Source: CALFMR01 sp035550595
GTDB lineage: Bacteria > Acidobacteriota > Vicinamibacteria > Vicinamibacterales > SCN-69-37
Length of the DNA stretch: 7,949 nucleotides
Assembly (NCBI GenBank): GCA_035550595.1
Contig: DASZOV010000039.1
Location: forward strand, 1-7,949
Direction of reading: 5' to 3'
The notes beneath the pieces are model-generated. The model had not been told where the DNA came from, made no database searches, and was given only the letters and a program-made list of their open reading frames with translations. The position numbers were made by a program, and so were the translations under genes. Positions 1 to 7,076 of the stretch are shown in pieces. Position 1 is the first letter of the stretch; the number at the start of each line of letters is the position of its first letter.

Positions 1-12
1 ATCGGGGGGCAC

Positions 13-609
13 GTGGCATTTGAGATCGGCGACAAGGTCATCTACCCGAACCATGGTCTGGGCATCATCGAGCGCATCGAGACCAAGACCATCATGGGCA
101 CCACCTGCGGCTTCTATCAACTTCGGATGGCAAACGAAACGACGGTGTTCGTACCCGTCGACAACGTCGACGGCGTCGGCCTCCGGCGCGCGGTGACGGA
201 CAGCGAGGTCGACCGGCTGTTCCAACTGCTCGGCGACGGGAAGATCGACAGCCATCAGAACTGGAAGGGGCGGTTCAAGGACAACTCGGACCGCATGCGC
301 ACCGGGTCGATCTACGACGTCGTCGAAGTGCTGAAGAGCCTGACGTTCCTCGCCAAGGGCAAGAGCCTGTCGTTCCGCGAGAAGCGGATGCTCGATCGGG
401 CCAAGTTCCTGGTGGTCTCGGAGATCACCGAAGTGCTAGGCGAGAAGACGCCGGAGGTCGAGGTGAAGGTGGAGCAGGCGCTCGAGCGCTGTTTCGCCGT
501 CAAGGCCCGTAACGCCGCCCGGGCGAAGGCCGCCGGCGCCGCGCGCGCCAAGGCGCCAGCCGCGGCTCGTGCCACGGCGTCGCCGCGTCGCGCCGCCCGC
601 GCCTCCTAG
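13..609 (+). CDS. carD: CarD/CdnL family RNA-polymerase-binding transcriptional regulator
   Basis: CarD/CdnL proteins bind the RNA polymerase beta subunit and stabilise open promoter complexes at many housekeeping promoters. The 198-residue product has the family layout. An N-terminal RNA-polymerase-interacting domain covers about residues 1-60 and opens with FEIGDKVIYPNHGLGII. A helical DNA-binding domain covers about 65-160 and includes Trp84 in NWKGRF, the position of the tryptophan that wedges into the upstream edge of the transcription bubble in characterised CarD proteins. The segment around 98-140 (YDVVEVLKSL, LSFREKRMLDRAKFLVVSEI) matches the family core. Residues 165-198 form an added Ala/Arg/Lys-rich low-complexity tail that I infer contacts DNA. 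The GTG start is chosen because six G's lie just upstream (4-9) and the protein begins exactly at the domain. It is the first gene of the plus-strand cluster, 40 bases before plsC. Family certain; tail function unknown. Confidence 0.95.
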   Translation: MAFEIGDKVIYPNHGLGIIERIETKTIMGTTCGFYQLRMANETTVFVPVDNVDGVGLRRAVTDSEVDRLFQLLGDGKIDSHQNWKGRFKDNSDRMRTGSIYDVVEVLKSLTFLAKGKSLSFREKRMLDRAKFLVVSEITEVLGEKTPEVEVKVEQALERCFAVKARNAARAKAAGAARAKAPAAARATASPRRAARAS

Positions 610-649
610 CCGCGTCAGGTCGTTCCCGCACCTTGTTCGGAGACCAGTC

Positions 650-1432
650 GTGATCGCCGCCGCCCTGCGTACGGTGGCGGCGTGCGGACTGGTCTCGGCC
701 TACGTCCTCCTCGCCGGCCCGCCGATTCTTCTCTGGACGTGGCTGTCCGGGCGTCCGGACCTCCTCTATCGCGCGGCCGCCCTCGGCGTGCGCGTGGGCT
801 TCGCACTCGCCGGCATTCGTCTTCGCGTCGTCGGGGCGGATCGCATCGGACCGCAACCTGCCGTCTACGCCTGCAACCATACGAGCAACATCGATTCGCC
901 GGCCGTGTTCCTCGGGCTTCGGCGACTGTTCCCCCGTCTCGCGGTCCTCTACAAGGCGGAACTGCGCAAGCTGCCGGTCCTCGTCTGGGCCTTCGATCTC
1001 GCCGGCTTCGTGCCGATCCAGCGCGCCAACCGCGATCAGAGCTGGCCGGCCATCGAACGGGCAGCCCAGGCGCTCAAAGACGGGCAGTCGTTCTTCATTT
1101 TTCCCGAGGGCACACGCAGTCGGACGGGCGAACTGCTGCCGTTCAAGAAGGGCGGCTTCGTCATGGCCATCCAGGCGCAGGTACCCATCGTGCCCGTGGC
1201 CGTCTCGGGTGGAGAACGCGCGATGCGGAAGGGCAGCGCGCTCATCTGGCCGGCGACCGTGACGCTGCGCGTCCTCGACGCCGTGCCGACCGCCGGGCGT
1301 ACGTTCGAGGATCGCGACGCCATCATCCGCGAGGTGCGTGCGCAGCTCGAGAGCGCACGACGTGAGGCGTATGCGGCCGAAGCGCCACAGCCTTTGGGCG
1401 ACACGGCCGGTGCGCGGCCGGGCTCGTCGTGA
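650..1432 (+). CDS. plsC: 1-acyl-sn-glycerol-3-phosphate acyltransferase (PlsC/LPAT family)
   Basis: PlsC transfers a fatty acyl group from acyl-CoA or acyl-ACP to lysophosphatidic acid, making phosphatidic acid at the inner membrane face. All four family motifs are present in the 260-residue product: NHTSNID with the HX4D pair His77/Asp82 (motif I), GFVPIQR 119-125 (motif II), FPEGTRS 151-157 (motif III) and VPIVPVAV 178-185 (motif IV). A hydrophobic segment at about 10-32 is a probable membrane anchor. I prefer the GTG at 650 because GGAGA (639-643) lies six bases upstream. An in-frame ATG at 569 would add a basic, Pro-rich extension overlapping carD and unlike the family. The C-terminal 20 residues are low-complexity. 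The gene ends 22 bases before rex. The acyl-CoA synthetase downstream could supply substrate, which is inference. Exact acyl acceptor is not provable from sequence; a related glycerolipid acyltransferase role is the alternative. Confidence 0.92.
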   Translation: MIAAALRTVAACGLVSAYVLLAGPPILLWTWLSGRPDLLYRAAALGVRVGFALAGIRLRVVGADRIGPQPAVYACNHTSNIDSPAVFLGLRRLFPRLAVLYKAELRKLPVLVWAFDLAGFVPIQRANRDQSWPAIERAAQALKDGQSFFIFPEGTRSRTGELLPFKKGGFVMAIQAQVPIVPVAVSGGERAMRKGSALIWPATVTLRVLDAVPTAGRTFEDRDAIIREVRAQLESARREAYAAEAPQPLGDTAGARPGSS

Positions 1433-1439
1433 ATCGCGC

Positions 1440-1445
1440 TAAAAT
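1440..1445 (+). promoter_or_regulatory. Candidate -10 box for rex (leaderless start)
   Basis: TAAAAT stands out as an AT-rich hexamer in very GC-rich DNA and matches the sigma-70-type -10 consensus at five of six positions. It ends nine bases before the rex GTG (1455), so transcription would start within a few bases of the start codon, giving a leaderless or nearly leaderless mRNA. That fits the lack of any Shine-Dalgarno sequence before rex. No good -35 box is seen about 17 bases upstream (around 1417-1422), so the call is tentative. Confidence 0.4.
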
Positions 1446-1454
1446 TCTGCGCTT

Positions 1455-2129
1455 GTGACCGAACGGAACAAGACCCGCCCGGTCGGGGAACAGGTTTCGG
1501 AGCTGACGGCCGGCCGGCTGTCGGTGTACCTCCGCTGCCTGAACACGCTCGACGCGGCCGGCGTCAAGACGATCTCCTCCAAGGCGCTCGCCGAGCAGTT
1601 CCAGCTCAACGCGGCGCAGATTCGCAAGGACCTCGCGTACTTCGGCGAGTTCGGCGTGCGCGGCGTCGGGTACTACGTCAAGGAGCTCAAGCGCCACCTG
1701 CGCATGATCCTTGGTCTCGACCGTACCGTGCGCGTCGCGATCCTGGGCGCTGGCAACCTCGGGCTCGCGCTCGCCGATTATCCTGGGTTCCGCCAGGAAG
1801 GCTTCGCCATCGTCGCGCTCTTCGACACCGAGCGCGGAAAGATCGGGCGGCGATCGCGCGGCGGCGTGCGCATCTACGCGATTGGCGAGTTCCGTAAAGT
1901 CGTCAAACGCGAGCGCATCGACATCGCCGTCATCTCCGTGCCCGCCGACTCGGCGCAGGCGGTCGTCAACACGGCCGTGCAGGCCGGCGTCCGCGCGGTG
2001 CTGAACTTCTCGCCCGGGTCGCTCAAGGTGCCGCCCGGCGTCAAGCTCAAGAACGTCGATCTGACCGTGTCGCTCGAAAGCCTGTCGTTCTTCCTCGCGC
2101 GCGGAGAAGCCGAGGCGCCGGGTGCCTAG
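1455..2129 (+). CDS. rex: Redox-sensing transcriptional repressor Rex
   Basis: Rex is a dimeric repressor that binds DNA when NADH is low and releases it when NADH/NAD+ rises, controlling fermentation and respiratory genes. The 224-residue product, close to the usual 210-230, has an N-terminal winged helix (about 15-85). It includes the recognition region AQIRKDLAYFGEFGVRGVGY (54-73) typical of the family. A Rossmann NAD(H)-binding domain begins at VRVAILGAGNLG, with the glycine loop at 98-103. ALFDTERGKIG (121-131) ends the second beta strand. VLNFSPGSLKVP (182-193) and the C-terminal helix near VSLESLSFFL (205-214), which swaps between subunits in known structures, are also present. GTG at 1455 is chosen because it gives the expected N-terminus. 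No ribosome-binding site is visible, and a -10-like box sits close upstream. The stop overlaps moaC by eight bases, indicating coupled translation. Confidence 0.96.
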   Translation: MTERNKTRPVGEQVSELTAGRLSVYLRCLNTLDAAGVKTISSKALAEQFQLNAAQIRKDLAYFGEFGVRGVGYYVKELKRHLRMILGLDRTVRVAILGAGNLGLALADYPGFRQEGFAIVALFDTERGKIGRRSRGGVRIYAIGEFRKVVKRERIDIAVISVPADSAQAVVNTAVQAGVRAVLNFSPGSLKVPPGVKLKNVDLTVSLESLSFFLARGEAEAPGA

Positions 2130-2607
2130 ACGCGCGCGTCCGGCGTTGTCGCACGTCGACGCGGCCGGCCGCGTGCGCATGGTCGACGTGTCGGACAAGC
2201 CCGAGACGCGGCGCGAGGCCGTCGCCGAGGGCGACGTCCACATGAGCGCCGCCGCGACGCGCGCGATCCGGGAGCGTGCTGTCGCCAAGGGCGATCCGTT
2301 GCAGACCGCGCGGCTCGCCGGCATTCAGGCCGCCAAGCGCACGGCCGACATCATTCCGCTCTGCCATCCGCTGCCGCTCACGTCGATTGACGTCGACCTC
2401 GTGCCGCGGCGCGGCGGCTATCGCATCGTGGCACGCGTCGCGACCGTCGGACGCACGGGCGTCGAGATGGAAGCGCTCGTCGCCGTGTCGGCCGCGGCGC
2501 TCGCGCTCTACGACATGCTGAAGGCCGTCGACCGCGGCATCGTCATCGGCCCGATCCAGCTTCGCGAGAAGCGCGGTGGCCGCAGCGGAGACTACCGACG
2601 GTCATGA
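2122..2607 (+). CDS. moaC: Cyclic pyranopterin monophosphate synthase MoaC (molybdenum cofactor biosynthesis)
   Basis: MoaC acts after MoaA in the first stage of molybdenum cofactor synthesis, rearranging the 3',8-cyclo-GTP intermediate to cyclic pyranopterin monophosphate in the cytoplasm. The 161-residue product is full length for the family. It contains MVDVSDKPETRREA (20-33), GDPLQTARLAGIQAAKRT (57-74), IIPLCHPLPLTSID with His82 (77-90), TGVEMEALVAVS (112-123) and YDMLKAVDRG (130-139). The last segment carries Asp131 and Lys134, the counterparts of the catalytic Asp128/Lys131 of the E. coli enzyme. The GTG at 2122 has GGAGAAG (2103-2109) upstream and overlaps the end of rex. A TTG at 2146, giving a product eight residues shorter, cannot be excluded. 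The next gene overlaps by four bases (ATGA). No other moa/mob genes are in the window, so the rest of the pathway must lie elsewhere. Confidence 0.96.
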   Translation: MPRRARPALSHVDAAGRVRMVDVSDKPETRREAVAEGDVHMSAAATRAIRERAVAKGDPLQTARLAGIQAAKRTADIIPLCHPLPLTSIDVDLVPRRGGYRIVARVATVGRTGVEMEALVAVSAAALALYDMLKAVDRGIVIGPIQLREKRGGRSGDYRRS

Positions 2608-4445
2608 GCGCGCGTCCCGTCATCGATCGGCCGGTCGACCCTGACATCCAGACCGCGGCGCGGACGATTGCCGATCTGCCGACGTTCGCGGCTGGCCGGT
2701 ATTCGACGGCGAACCTCGTCGGCCGCTGTTCGGCGTCGGGCATCACGGCGATGACCGGCCGCGAGTTGGCGGACCGCATCCGCGACGTCAGCCTCGGCCT
2801 GTCAGCGCTCGGCATCGCGAAGGGCGATCGTGTCGCGCTCGTCTCGGAGAGCCGGCCGGAATGGCTCGTCGCGGACTTCGCCATCCTCGGCGCCGGCGCG
2901 GCGACGACGCCCATCTATCCGACGCTGCCGGTCGACCAGACTTCGTACATCCTGCGCGACAGCGGGGCACGACTTGCCATCGTCTCGTCAGCGGAAATTG
3001 CGGCGAAGATCGTCGCCGCGTCGGCCGACGCGCCTGAACTGCGGACGATCGTCATCATCGATGCGCCGCCCGACGGTCTGCCCGCCGCCGGGCTGGACGT
3101 CGTGACGCTCGACGAAGTCGCCACGCGGGGGCACCGTCGCATCCTGGACGCGTGGGGCGTCGCGCGCGAGTTCCGCGATCAGGTGGCCGCCATCGGGCCG
3201 GACGATCTCGCAACGATCGTCTACACGTCGGGCACGAGCGGTCCGCCCAAGGGCGTGATGCTCACGCACGGCAATCTCACGTCGAACCTCGCCGGCATCA
3301 GCGAAGCGCTCGACTTGCGGGATGACGACGTGGGGTTGTCGTTCTTGCCGCTGAGCCACGCGCTCGAGCGCATCGTCGCCTACATCTATCTGACGACGGG
3401 CGTGTCGATGGTCTTCGCCGAGTCGTTCGACACGATCGCGCGTGATTTGCGGACTGCGCGTCCGACGGTGATGGCGAGCGTGCCGCGCGTGTTCGAGAAG
3501 CTCTACGCGCGCATTCAGGAGCGTGCGGGCGAGGGCAGTCGCGCGAAACAGGCGTTCGTGCGATGGGCATTGTCGGTGGCCGCGCGTCGCGGCGCGGCGC
3601 TCGAAGCCGGACGACCGGTGACCGGATCACTGGCACTGGCGTCGCGTCTGGCCGAACGGACGGTTTTCTCGGAGATTCGAGCGGGCCTCGGCGGTCGGTT
3701 GCGGCTCACCGTCTCGGGAAGCGCGCCACTCGATCCGGCGCTCGGTCGTTTCTTTCTTGGACTCGGCCTACCGATCCTCGAAGGCTACGGCCTCACGGAA
3801 GCCGCGCCGGTCGTCTCGGTCACCCGGCTTGGCGCGCCGCGGTTCGGTACGGTCGGGCCGCCGCTGCCGAACGTCGAGGTGAAGCTTGCCGCCGACGGCG
3901 AGATTCTCGTGCGCGGCGGGAACGTCATGCGCGGCTACTATCAGCGTCCGGCGGACACCGCTGCGGCGATCGTCGACGGCTGGCTGCACACGGGCGACAT
4001 CGGCGCGCTCGAGGACGGTTACCTGCGCATCACGGATCGGAAGAAGGAACTGCTCGTGACATCGGGCGGCAAGAAGGTCGCGCCGCAGCCGATCGAAGAG
4101 CGGCTCCGCGCGCATCCCCTCGTCCGCGAAGCCGTCGTCGTCGGCGACGGCCGGCACTTTCCGTCCGCGCTGCTCGTCCCCGACTTCGCGGCGCTCGATG
4201 CCCGGCTGGGCGCGAACACGGCGGACCTCGTCACCCGCTGCGAGGCCGCGGATGTCCGTGCGTTGTTCCAGGCCGCGGTGGATGCCGCCAATGCACCGCT
4301 CGCCTCGTTCGAGCGCATCAAGAAATTCGCGCTCCTGCCCACCGAGTTCACGCAGCAGACCGGCGAGCTCACCCCGACCCTCAAAGTCCGCCGGCGCGTG
4401 ATCGAAGAACGCTATCGGCACGTCATTGACGCGATGTACGAATGA
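2604..4445 (+). CDS. Long-chain fatty acid--CoA ligase (AMP-forming acyl-CoA synthetase, FAA1/FadD15-like)
   Basis: This enzyme activates a fatty acid with ATP to acyl-AMP and then transfers it to coenzyme A. The 613-residue product carries the adenylate-forming signature motifs in order. They are the phosphate-binding loop YTSGTSGPPKGVMLTHGNL (207-225), LPLSHALER (248-256), SGSAPLD (371-377), EGYGLTEAAPVVS (393-405), WLHTGDIG (460-467), the hinge-region segment ITDRKKELLVTSGGKKVAP (476-494), and the C-terminal PTLKVRR, whose Lys594 is the expected adenylation lysine. Length and the DRKKELLVTSGGKKVAP form point to the long-chain, FAA1/COG1022-type group rather than acetyl-CoA synthetase. The actual chain length is not readable from sequence. 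The ATG overlaps the moaC TGA as ATGA, so translation is probably coupled; GGAG at 2587-2590 may assist. It is the last gene of the cluster and could feed acyl-CoA to the PlsC-type enzyme upstream (inference). Confidence 0.93.
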   Translation: MSARPVIDRPVDPDIQTAARTIADLPTFAAGRYSTANLVGRCSASGITAMTGRELADRIRDVSLGLSALGIAKGDRVALVSESRPEWLVADFAILGAGAATTPIYPTLPVDQTSYILRDSGARLAIVSSAEIAAKIVAASADAPELRTIVIIDAPPDGLPAAGLDVVTLDEVATRGHRRILDAWGVAREFRDQVAAIGPDDLATIVYTSGTSGPPKGVMLTHGNLTSNLAGISEALDLRDDDVGLSFLPLSHALERIVAYIYLTTGVSMVFAESFDTIARDLRTARPTVMASVPRVFEKLYARIQERAGEGSRAKQAFVRWALSVAARRGAALEAGRPVTGSLALASRLAERTVFSEIRAGLGGRLRLTVSGSAPLDPALGRFFLGLGLPILEGYGLTEAAPVVSVTRLGAPRFGTVGPPLPNVEVKLAADGEILVRGGNVMRGYYQRPADTAAAIVDGWLHTGDIGALEDGYLRITDRKKELLVTSGGKKVAPQPIEERLRAHPLVREAVVVGDGRHFPSALLVPDFAALDARLGANTADLVTRCEAADVRALFQAAVDAANAPLASFERIKKFALLPTEFTQQTGELTPTLKVRRRVIEERYRHVIDAMYE

Positions 4446-4462
4446 TGGGCGCTGTCGTTGGA

Positions 4463-4500
4463 CAAGTTTGAAGTGTGAAGCCAGAAGCCAGAAGTCAAAG
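4463..4500. repeat. Degenerate heptamer array A1
   Basis: A 7-bp periodicity starts 17 bases after the acyl-CoA synthetase stop. Successive units are CAAGTTT, GAAGTGT, GAAGCCA, GAAGCCA and GAAGTCA, followed by a partial AAG. Two units are identical and the rest share the GAAG or AAGT core. It is the left arm of a composite non-coding element whose right arm is at 4565-4599. It resembles in style the heptanucleotide short tandem repeats known from cyanobacterial intergenic DNA. No coding potential is seen. Confidence 0.75.
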
Positions 4501-4520
4501 ATGACACCGCTGCCACTGTA

Positions 4521-4560
4521 GGGGCGGGCCCCTGTGCCCGCCTGCAGGGCACGGCGCCCC
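4521..4560. repeat. GC-rich nested inverted repeat (REP-like hairpin) in element A
   Basis: The outer arms GGGGCG (4521-4526) and CGCCCC (4555-4560) are perfect complements. Inside them GTGCCC (4534-4539) and GGGCAC (4547-4552) pair around a 7-base loop. The layout resembles GC-rich dispersed palindromes seen between genes in environmental bacteria. It could be a REP-like element or protect the 3' end of the upstream mRNA. There is no T-run after the right arm, so it is not a standard intrinsic terminator. Confidence 0.6.
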
Positions 4561-4564
4561 TCTA

Positions 4565-4599
4565 TTCGAAGTTCGAACTTCGAAGTTCGCAGTTTTGAA
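4565..4599. repeat. Heptamer array A2 with a perfect 20-bp palindrome
   Basis: Units of seven follow without a break: TTCGAAG, TTCGAAC, TTCGAAG, TTCGCAG, TTTTGAA. The first 20 bases (4565-4584, TTCGAAGTTCGAACTTCGAA) are a perfect palindrome. Bases 4569-4587 recur exactly and in the same orientation at 7169-7187, beyond the permease gene. The array ends about 40 bases before the permease start codon, so it lies in or near that gene's promoter region. A regulatory role is possible but unproven. Confidence 0.8.
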
Positions 4600-4640
4600 A
4601 CAGGCTCTTAGCCGCCAGCATTGGCGTATGCTCTCCGGCA

Positions 4641-7058
4641 TTGCACATCCGACAGATAGTGGCGTCGGCGAAGCGCGCGGCGGACGGCCGGCTGCTCGCT
4701 GAGCTGCGGCAGACGATCCGCCGGCTGACGCGGAGCCTCGGCTTCAGTGTGGCGACGATCGGCGTCCTCGCGCTCGGACTGGGCGTCGGGACGGCGGCGT
4801 TCAACGTGATCAACGGCTTCCGGCAGGCAACGGGTGCGGGCGTGCCGGACGCGACGTTCGTGCGCCTCTCGCCCACCAGTGGGCAGACACTTACGTCCGA
4901 CGAGGCGCGGCCGATCGTCGCCGCCCATTTCGAGAGTCTGTCCAACGTCTTCGCGGCCGAAGGCGCGATGGTCATTCCCGTCGCGCGCGGCGACGTGCTC
5001 GATCGCCTTCGCGTGCAACGCGTCATGGGCGCCTATTTCGAGGCGGTTGAGGCCAGACCGTTGCTCGGCCGCCTGATCGGTCCATTCGACACCGTGCCGG
5101 GCGCACCGCGTGTCGCCGTGCTCAGCGAGCGCGCCTGGCGCGAGCACTTCGGCGCCGATCCAGACGTCATCGCGTCGACGCTGCGCGTGGGAGGCGAGGC
5201 CTTCGAGGTCGTCGGCGTCGGCGCGGTCGGCGGCTCGCGCATGGGCGTTGGCCCGGTGCCGCTGGCGACCGACGTCTGGCTGTCGAGCGGCAACGGGCAG
5301 TCATTCGTGGGCGTCTTCGCCCGCCTGTCGGATGGCCATACAGTGGCCGCCGCTGATGCCGAGGTGCGAGGTCGCTTTCGGCGAGACATTGCAGGGACGT
5401 CGTCGCGCGCCTTGAAGGTGGACGCCAATCTGTACGGTCGCACGCCGTGGGGCCTGTACGTCGTGGCCGCGCTCGCGCTCTTCGTCGGGGCCGTCGTGCT
5501 GGCGGTGAGCGGCGGCAGCGTCGCGCTGCTGTTGCTGGCACGTCTCCGACGCGCGTCGGGCGACCATGCCGTCCGGATGATGCTTGGCGCCGGCGTCTGG
5601 GACATTCTGCGTCTGCAGATCCTCGAGCTCGGGCTCCTCGGCGTTGTCGCGCTCGTCATCGGCGTGCCGGTGGCCGCGGTCGTGGCAAGAGTTGCGGTCG
5701 TCGAGTTCCAGACCGCCGCGAACGTGGGCACGTTCGTCGTCGACGTCACGCCTGATTGGCGCGTCTGGCTGTATGCCGCGTCCGCAGAGGCGGTCCTCGG
5801 TTTTGCCATTGTCGCGTCGAGCGCGCTGTGGCGATCGCGCCGGACGGCTCTCGCCGCGGTCGTCGCGACCTCGGGAGTTGGCGCTGGCACGTGGGCGGGA
5901 TATGCGTCACGCCGCCGGCTCATCACGTTGCAGGTGGCCGGATGTGCGTGCCTGCTGATGGTGGCGGGTGTGCTGGTGCACGCCGTCCGCGGCGAGGCCG
6001 CGGTTGATCGTGGCTATCAGGCAGCCGGCGTCGCCGTCGCTCGAATGGCACCGGTCGCCGACGATCGGCCGGGCGGACAACAGGCCGTCGATCTCGCGCT
6101 CCTCGAAGACGTCGCGACCGTTCCCGGTGTCGTGGCGGCGGCCGTTGCCGACGCGTTGCCCGGCACACAGCAGGCGGCGACACACGTGGAGTCGGACGCA
6201 TCGGTGCGTGCCTGGGCGTCGCTCGTCGGGGTGACCAGCCGCTTCTTCGACGTCACTGGCCTGGCGCTGCGGGACGGCACGGTCCCGACGGCCGAGCAGG
6301 TGGCGAGCCGCGAACCGGTCGCCGTCGTCACCGCTGCGGCCGCAGCGACCTACTGGCCTGAGGGACGAGCGGTCGGGCGACGACTCCGTGTCGGCATGGC
6401 GCCTGGTCGGTATCTCGACGTGCAAGTGATCGGCGTCGTCTCGGACGTTCGAGCCAACCGGACCGACCCTCCAGACCGCATCGTCTTCGTGCCGCTCGGC
6501 CTGAACTCCCGCTATACCCCGTGGCGTGGCCTGCTGGTCAAAGGCCGTGGACCGGCCGTTCGGATCGCCTCCGCCGTGCAGCGGGCGGTGCAAGAGCGTG
6601 GGCACGGCGAGATCATCTATCCGCCCCAGCCGCTCTCTCAGGTCCTCGCAGCGCGGAACGACGCGCCGCAGTTCGTCGCGCGGGGCCTCGGCGTCCTCGG
6701 AGCCGTTGGATTTCTGCTCTGTCTCGTCGGGCTGTACGGCGACACCGCATGCGTCGCGGACCAGCGGCGCCGCGAACTGGCGATTCGAGTTGCGCTGGGC
6801 GCGACGCCGATGCGGCTTTATGGCGGGTTGTGTCGCGAAGCCGTCAGGCTGCTCATCGGCGGACTCGCGATGGGCTGCGTTTTCGCGGCCGTGAGTCTGC
6901 TAGTCTTCTACGGCCGCTTCCAGTTTCTGACGATCCCTGATTACGCCGCGATCCTCGAGGCCGCCGCCATCCTGCTCATCCCGATCAGCGCGACGATTGT
7001 TCTGCCGTATGCGCGGATCCTCCGGGCGGGGTTGCTGCGGGCGCTGCGGGCGGAGTGA
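4641..7058 (+). CDS. ADOP-family (acidobacterial duplicated orphan permease) FtsX/MacB-like ABC transporter permease
   Basis: The 805-residue inner-membrane protein has two FtsX/MacB-like halves and no ATPase gene beside it, the defining layout of the ADOP family. About eight hydrophobic segments are visible, near 36-58, 270-298, 328-355, 375-396, 427-449, 681-703, 733-756 and 770-791. Two periplasmic core regions lie between them. The first contains VMGAYFEAVEARPLLGR and VAVLSERAWREHFGADP (128-174); the second contains SRFFDVTGLALRDG (533-546). Each half has a cytoplasmic coupling segment: HAVRMMLGAG near 309-318 (degenerate) and RRRELAIRVALGATPMRLY near 709-727 (well conserved). The protein ends ALRAE, as many members do. 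By family it would work in MacB-like export or envelope mechanotransmission with an unlinked ATPase; substrate is unknown. The start is uncertain: TTG 4641 or GTG 4659, neither with a clear ribosome-binding site. It is flanked on both sides by heptamer/hairpin repeat elements. Confidence 0.9.
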   Translation: MHIRQIVASAKRAADGRLLAELRQTIRRLTRSLGFSVATIGVLALGLGVGTAAFNVINGFRQATGAGVPDATFVRLSPTSGQTLTSDEARPIVAAHFESLSNVFAAEGAMVIPVARGDVLDRLRVQRVMGAYFEAVEARPLLGRLIGPFDTVPGAPRVAVLSERAWREHFGADPDVIASTLRVGGEAFEVVGVGAVGGSRMGVGPVPLATDVWLSSGNGQSFVGVFARLSDGHTVAAADAEVRGRFRRDIAGTSSRALKVDANLYGRTPWGLYVVAALALFVGAVVLAVSGGSVALLLLARLRRASGDHAVRMMLGAGVWDILRLQILELGLLGVVALVIGVPVAAVVARVAVVEFQTAANVGTFVVDVTPDWRVWLYAASAEAVLGFAIVASSALWRSRRTALAAVVATSGVGAGTWAGYASRRRLITLQVAGCACLLMVAGVLVHAVRGEAAVDRGYQAAGVAVARMAPVADDRPGGQQAVDLALLEDVATVPGVVAAAVADALPGTQQAATHVESDASVRAWASLVGVTSRFFDVTGLALRDGTVPTAEQVASREPVAVVTAAAAATYWPEGRAVGRRLRVGMAPGRYLDVQVIGVVSDVRANRTDPPDRIVFVPLGLNSRYTPWRGLLVKGRGPAVRIASAVQRAVQERGHGEIIYPPQPLSQVLAARNDAPQFVARGLGVLGAVGFLLCLVGLYGDTACVADQRRRELAIRVALGATPMRLYGGLCREAVRLLIGGLAMGCVFAAVSLLVFYGRFQFLTIPDYAAILEAAAILLIPISATIVLPYARILRAGLLRALRAE

Positions 7059-7076
7059 GCTGGAGAACGCGGTATC

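Noticed and set aside
569..649. ATG 569 as the plsC start
   Set aside because: It would overlap carD by 41 bases and add a basic, Pro-rich segment, while GTG 650 has a well-spaced GGAGA ribosome-binding site.
1323..2324. Long minus-strand open frame (333 codons) opposite rex and its flanks
   Set aside because: It is antisense to clear rex, moaC and plsC coding sequence, has biased Arg/Ala/Asp/Glu composition typical of GC-rich shadow frames, and shows no family motif.
3768..4421. Minus-strand open frame opposite the acyl-CoA synthetase
   Set aside because: It mirrors the codon pattern of the conserved ligase C-terminus on the other strand and has no recognisable domain or ribosome-binding site.
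4521..4562. Rho-independent terminator after the acyl-CoA synthetase
   Set aside because: The hairpin is GC-rich but is followed by CTCTATTCG, not a T-run, so it is listed as an inverted repeat only.
4463..4599. CRISPR array
   Set aside because: The repeats are 7 bp and contiguous, with no spacers of regular length and no cas genes nearby.
4627..4632. TATGCT as the permease -10 box
   Set aside because: No matching -35 box lies about 17 bases upstream, and the start codon itself is uncertain.
5033..6605. Minus-strand open frames opposite the permease
   Set aside because: The plus-strand permease is supported by family motifs and membrane segments throughout; the antisense frames are low-complexity Arg/Thr/Ser/Pro translations.
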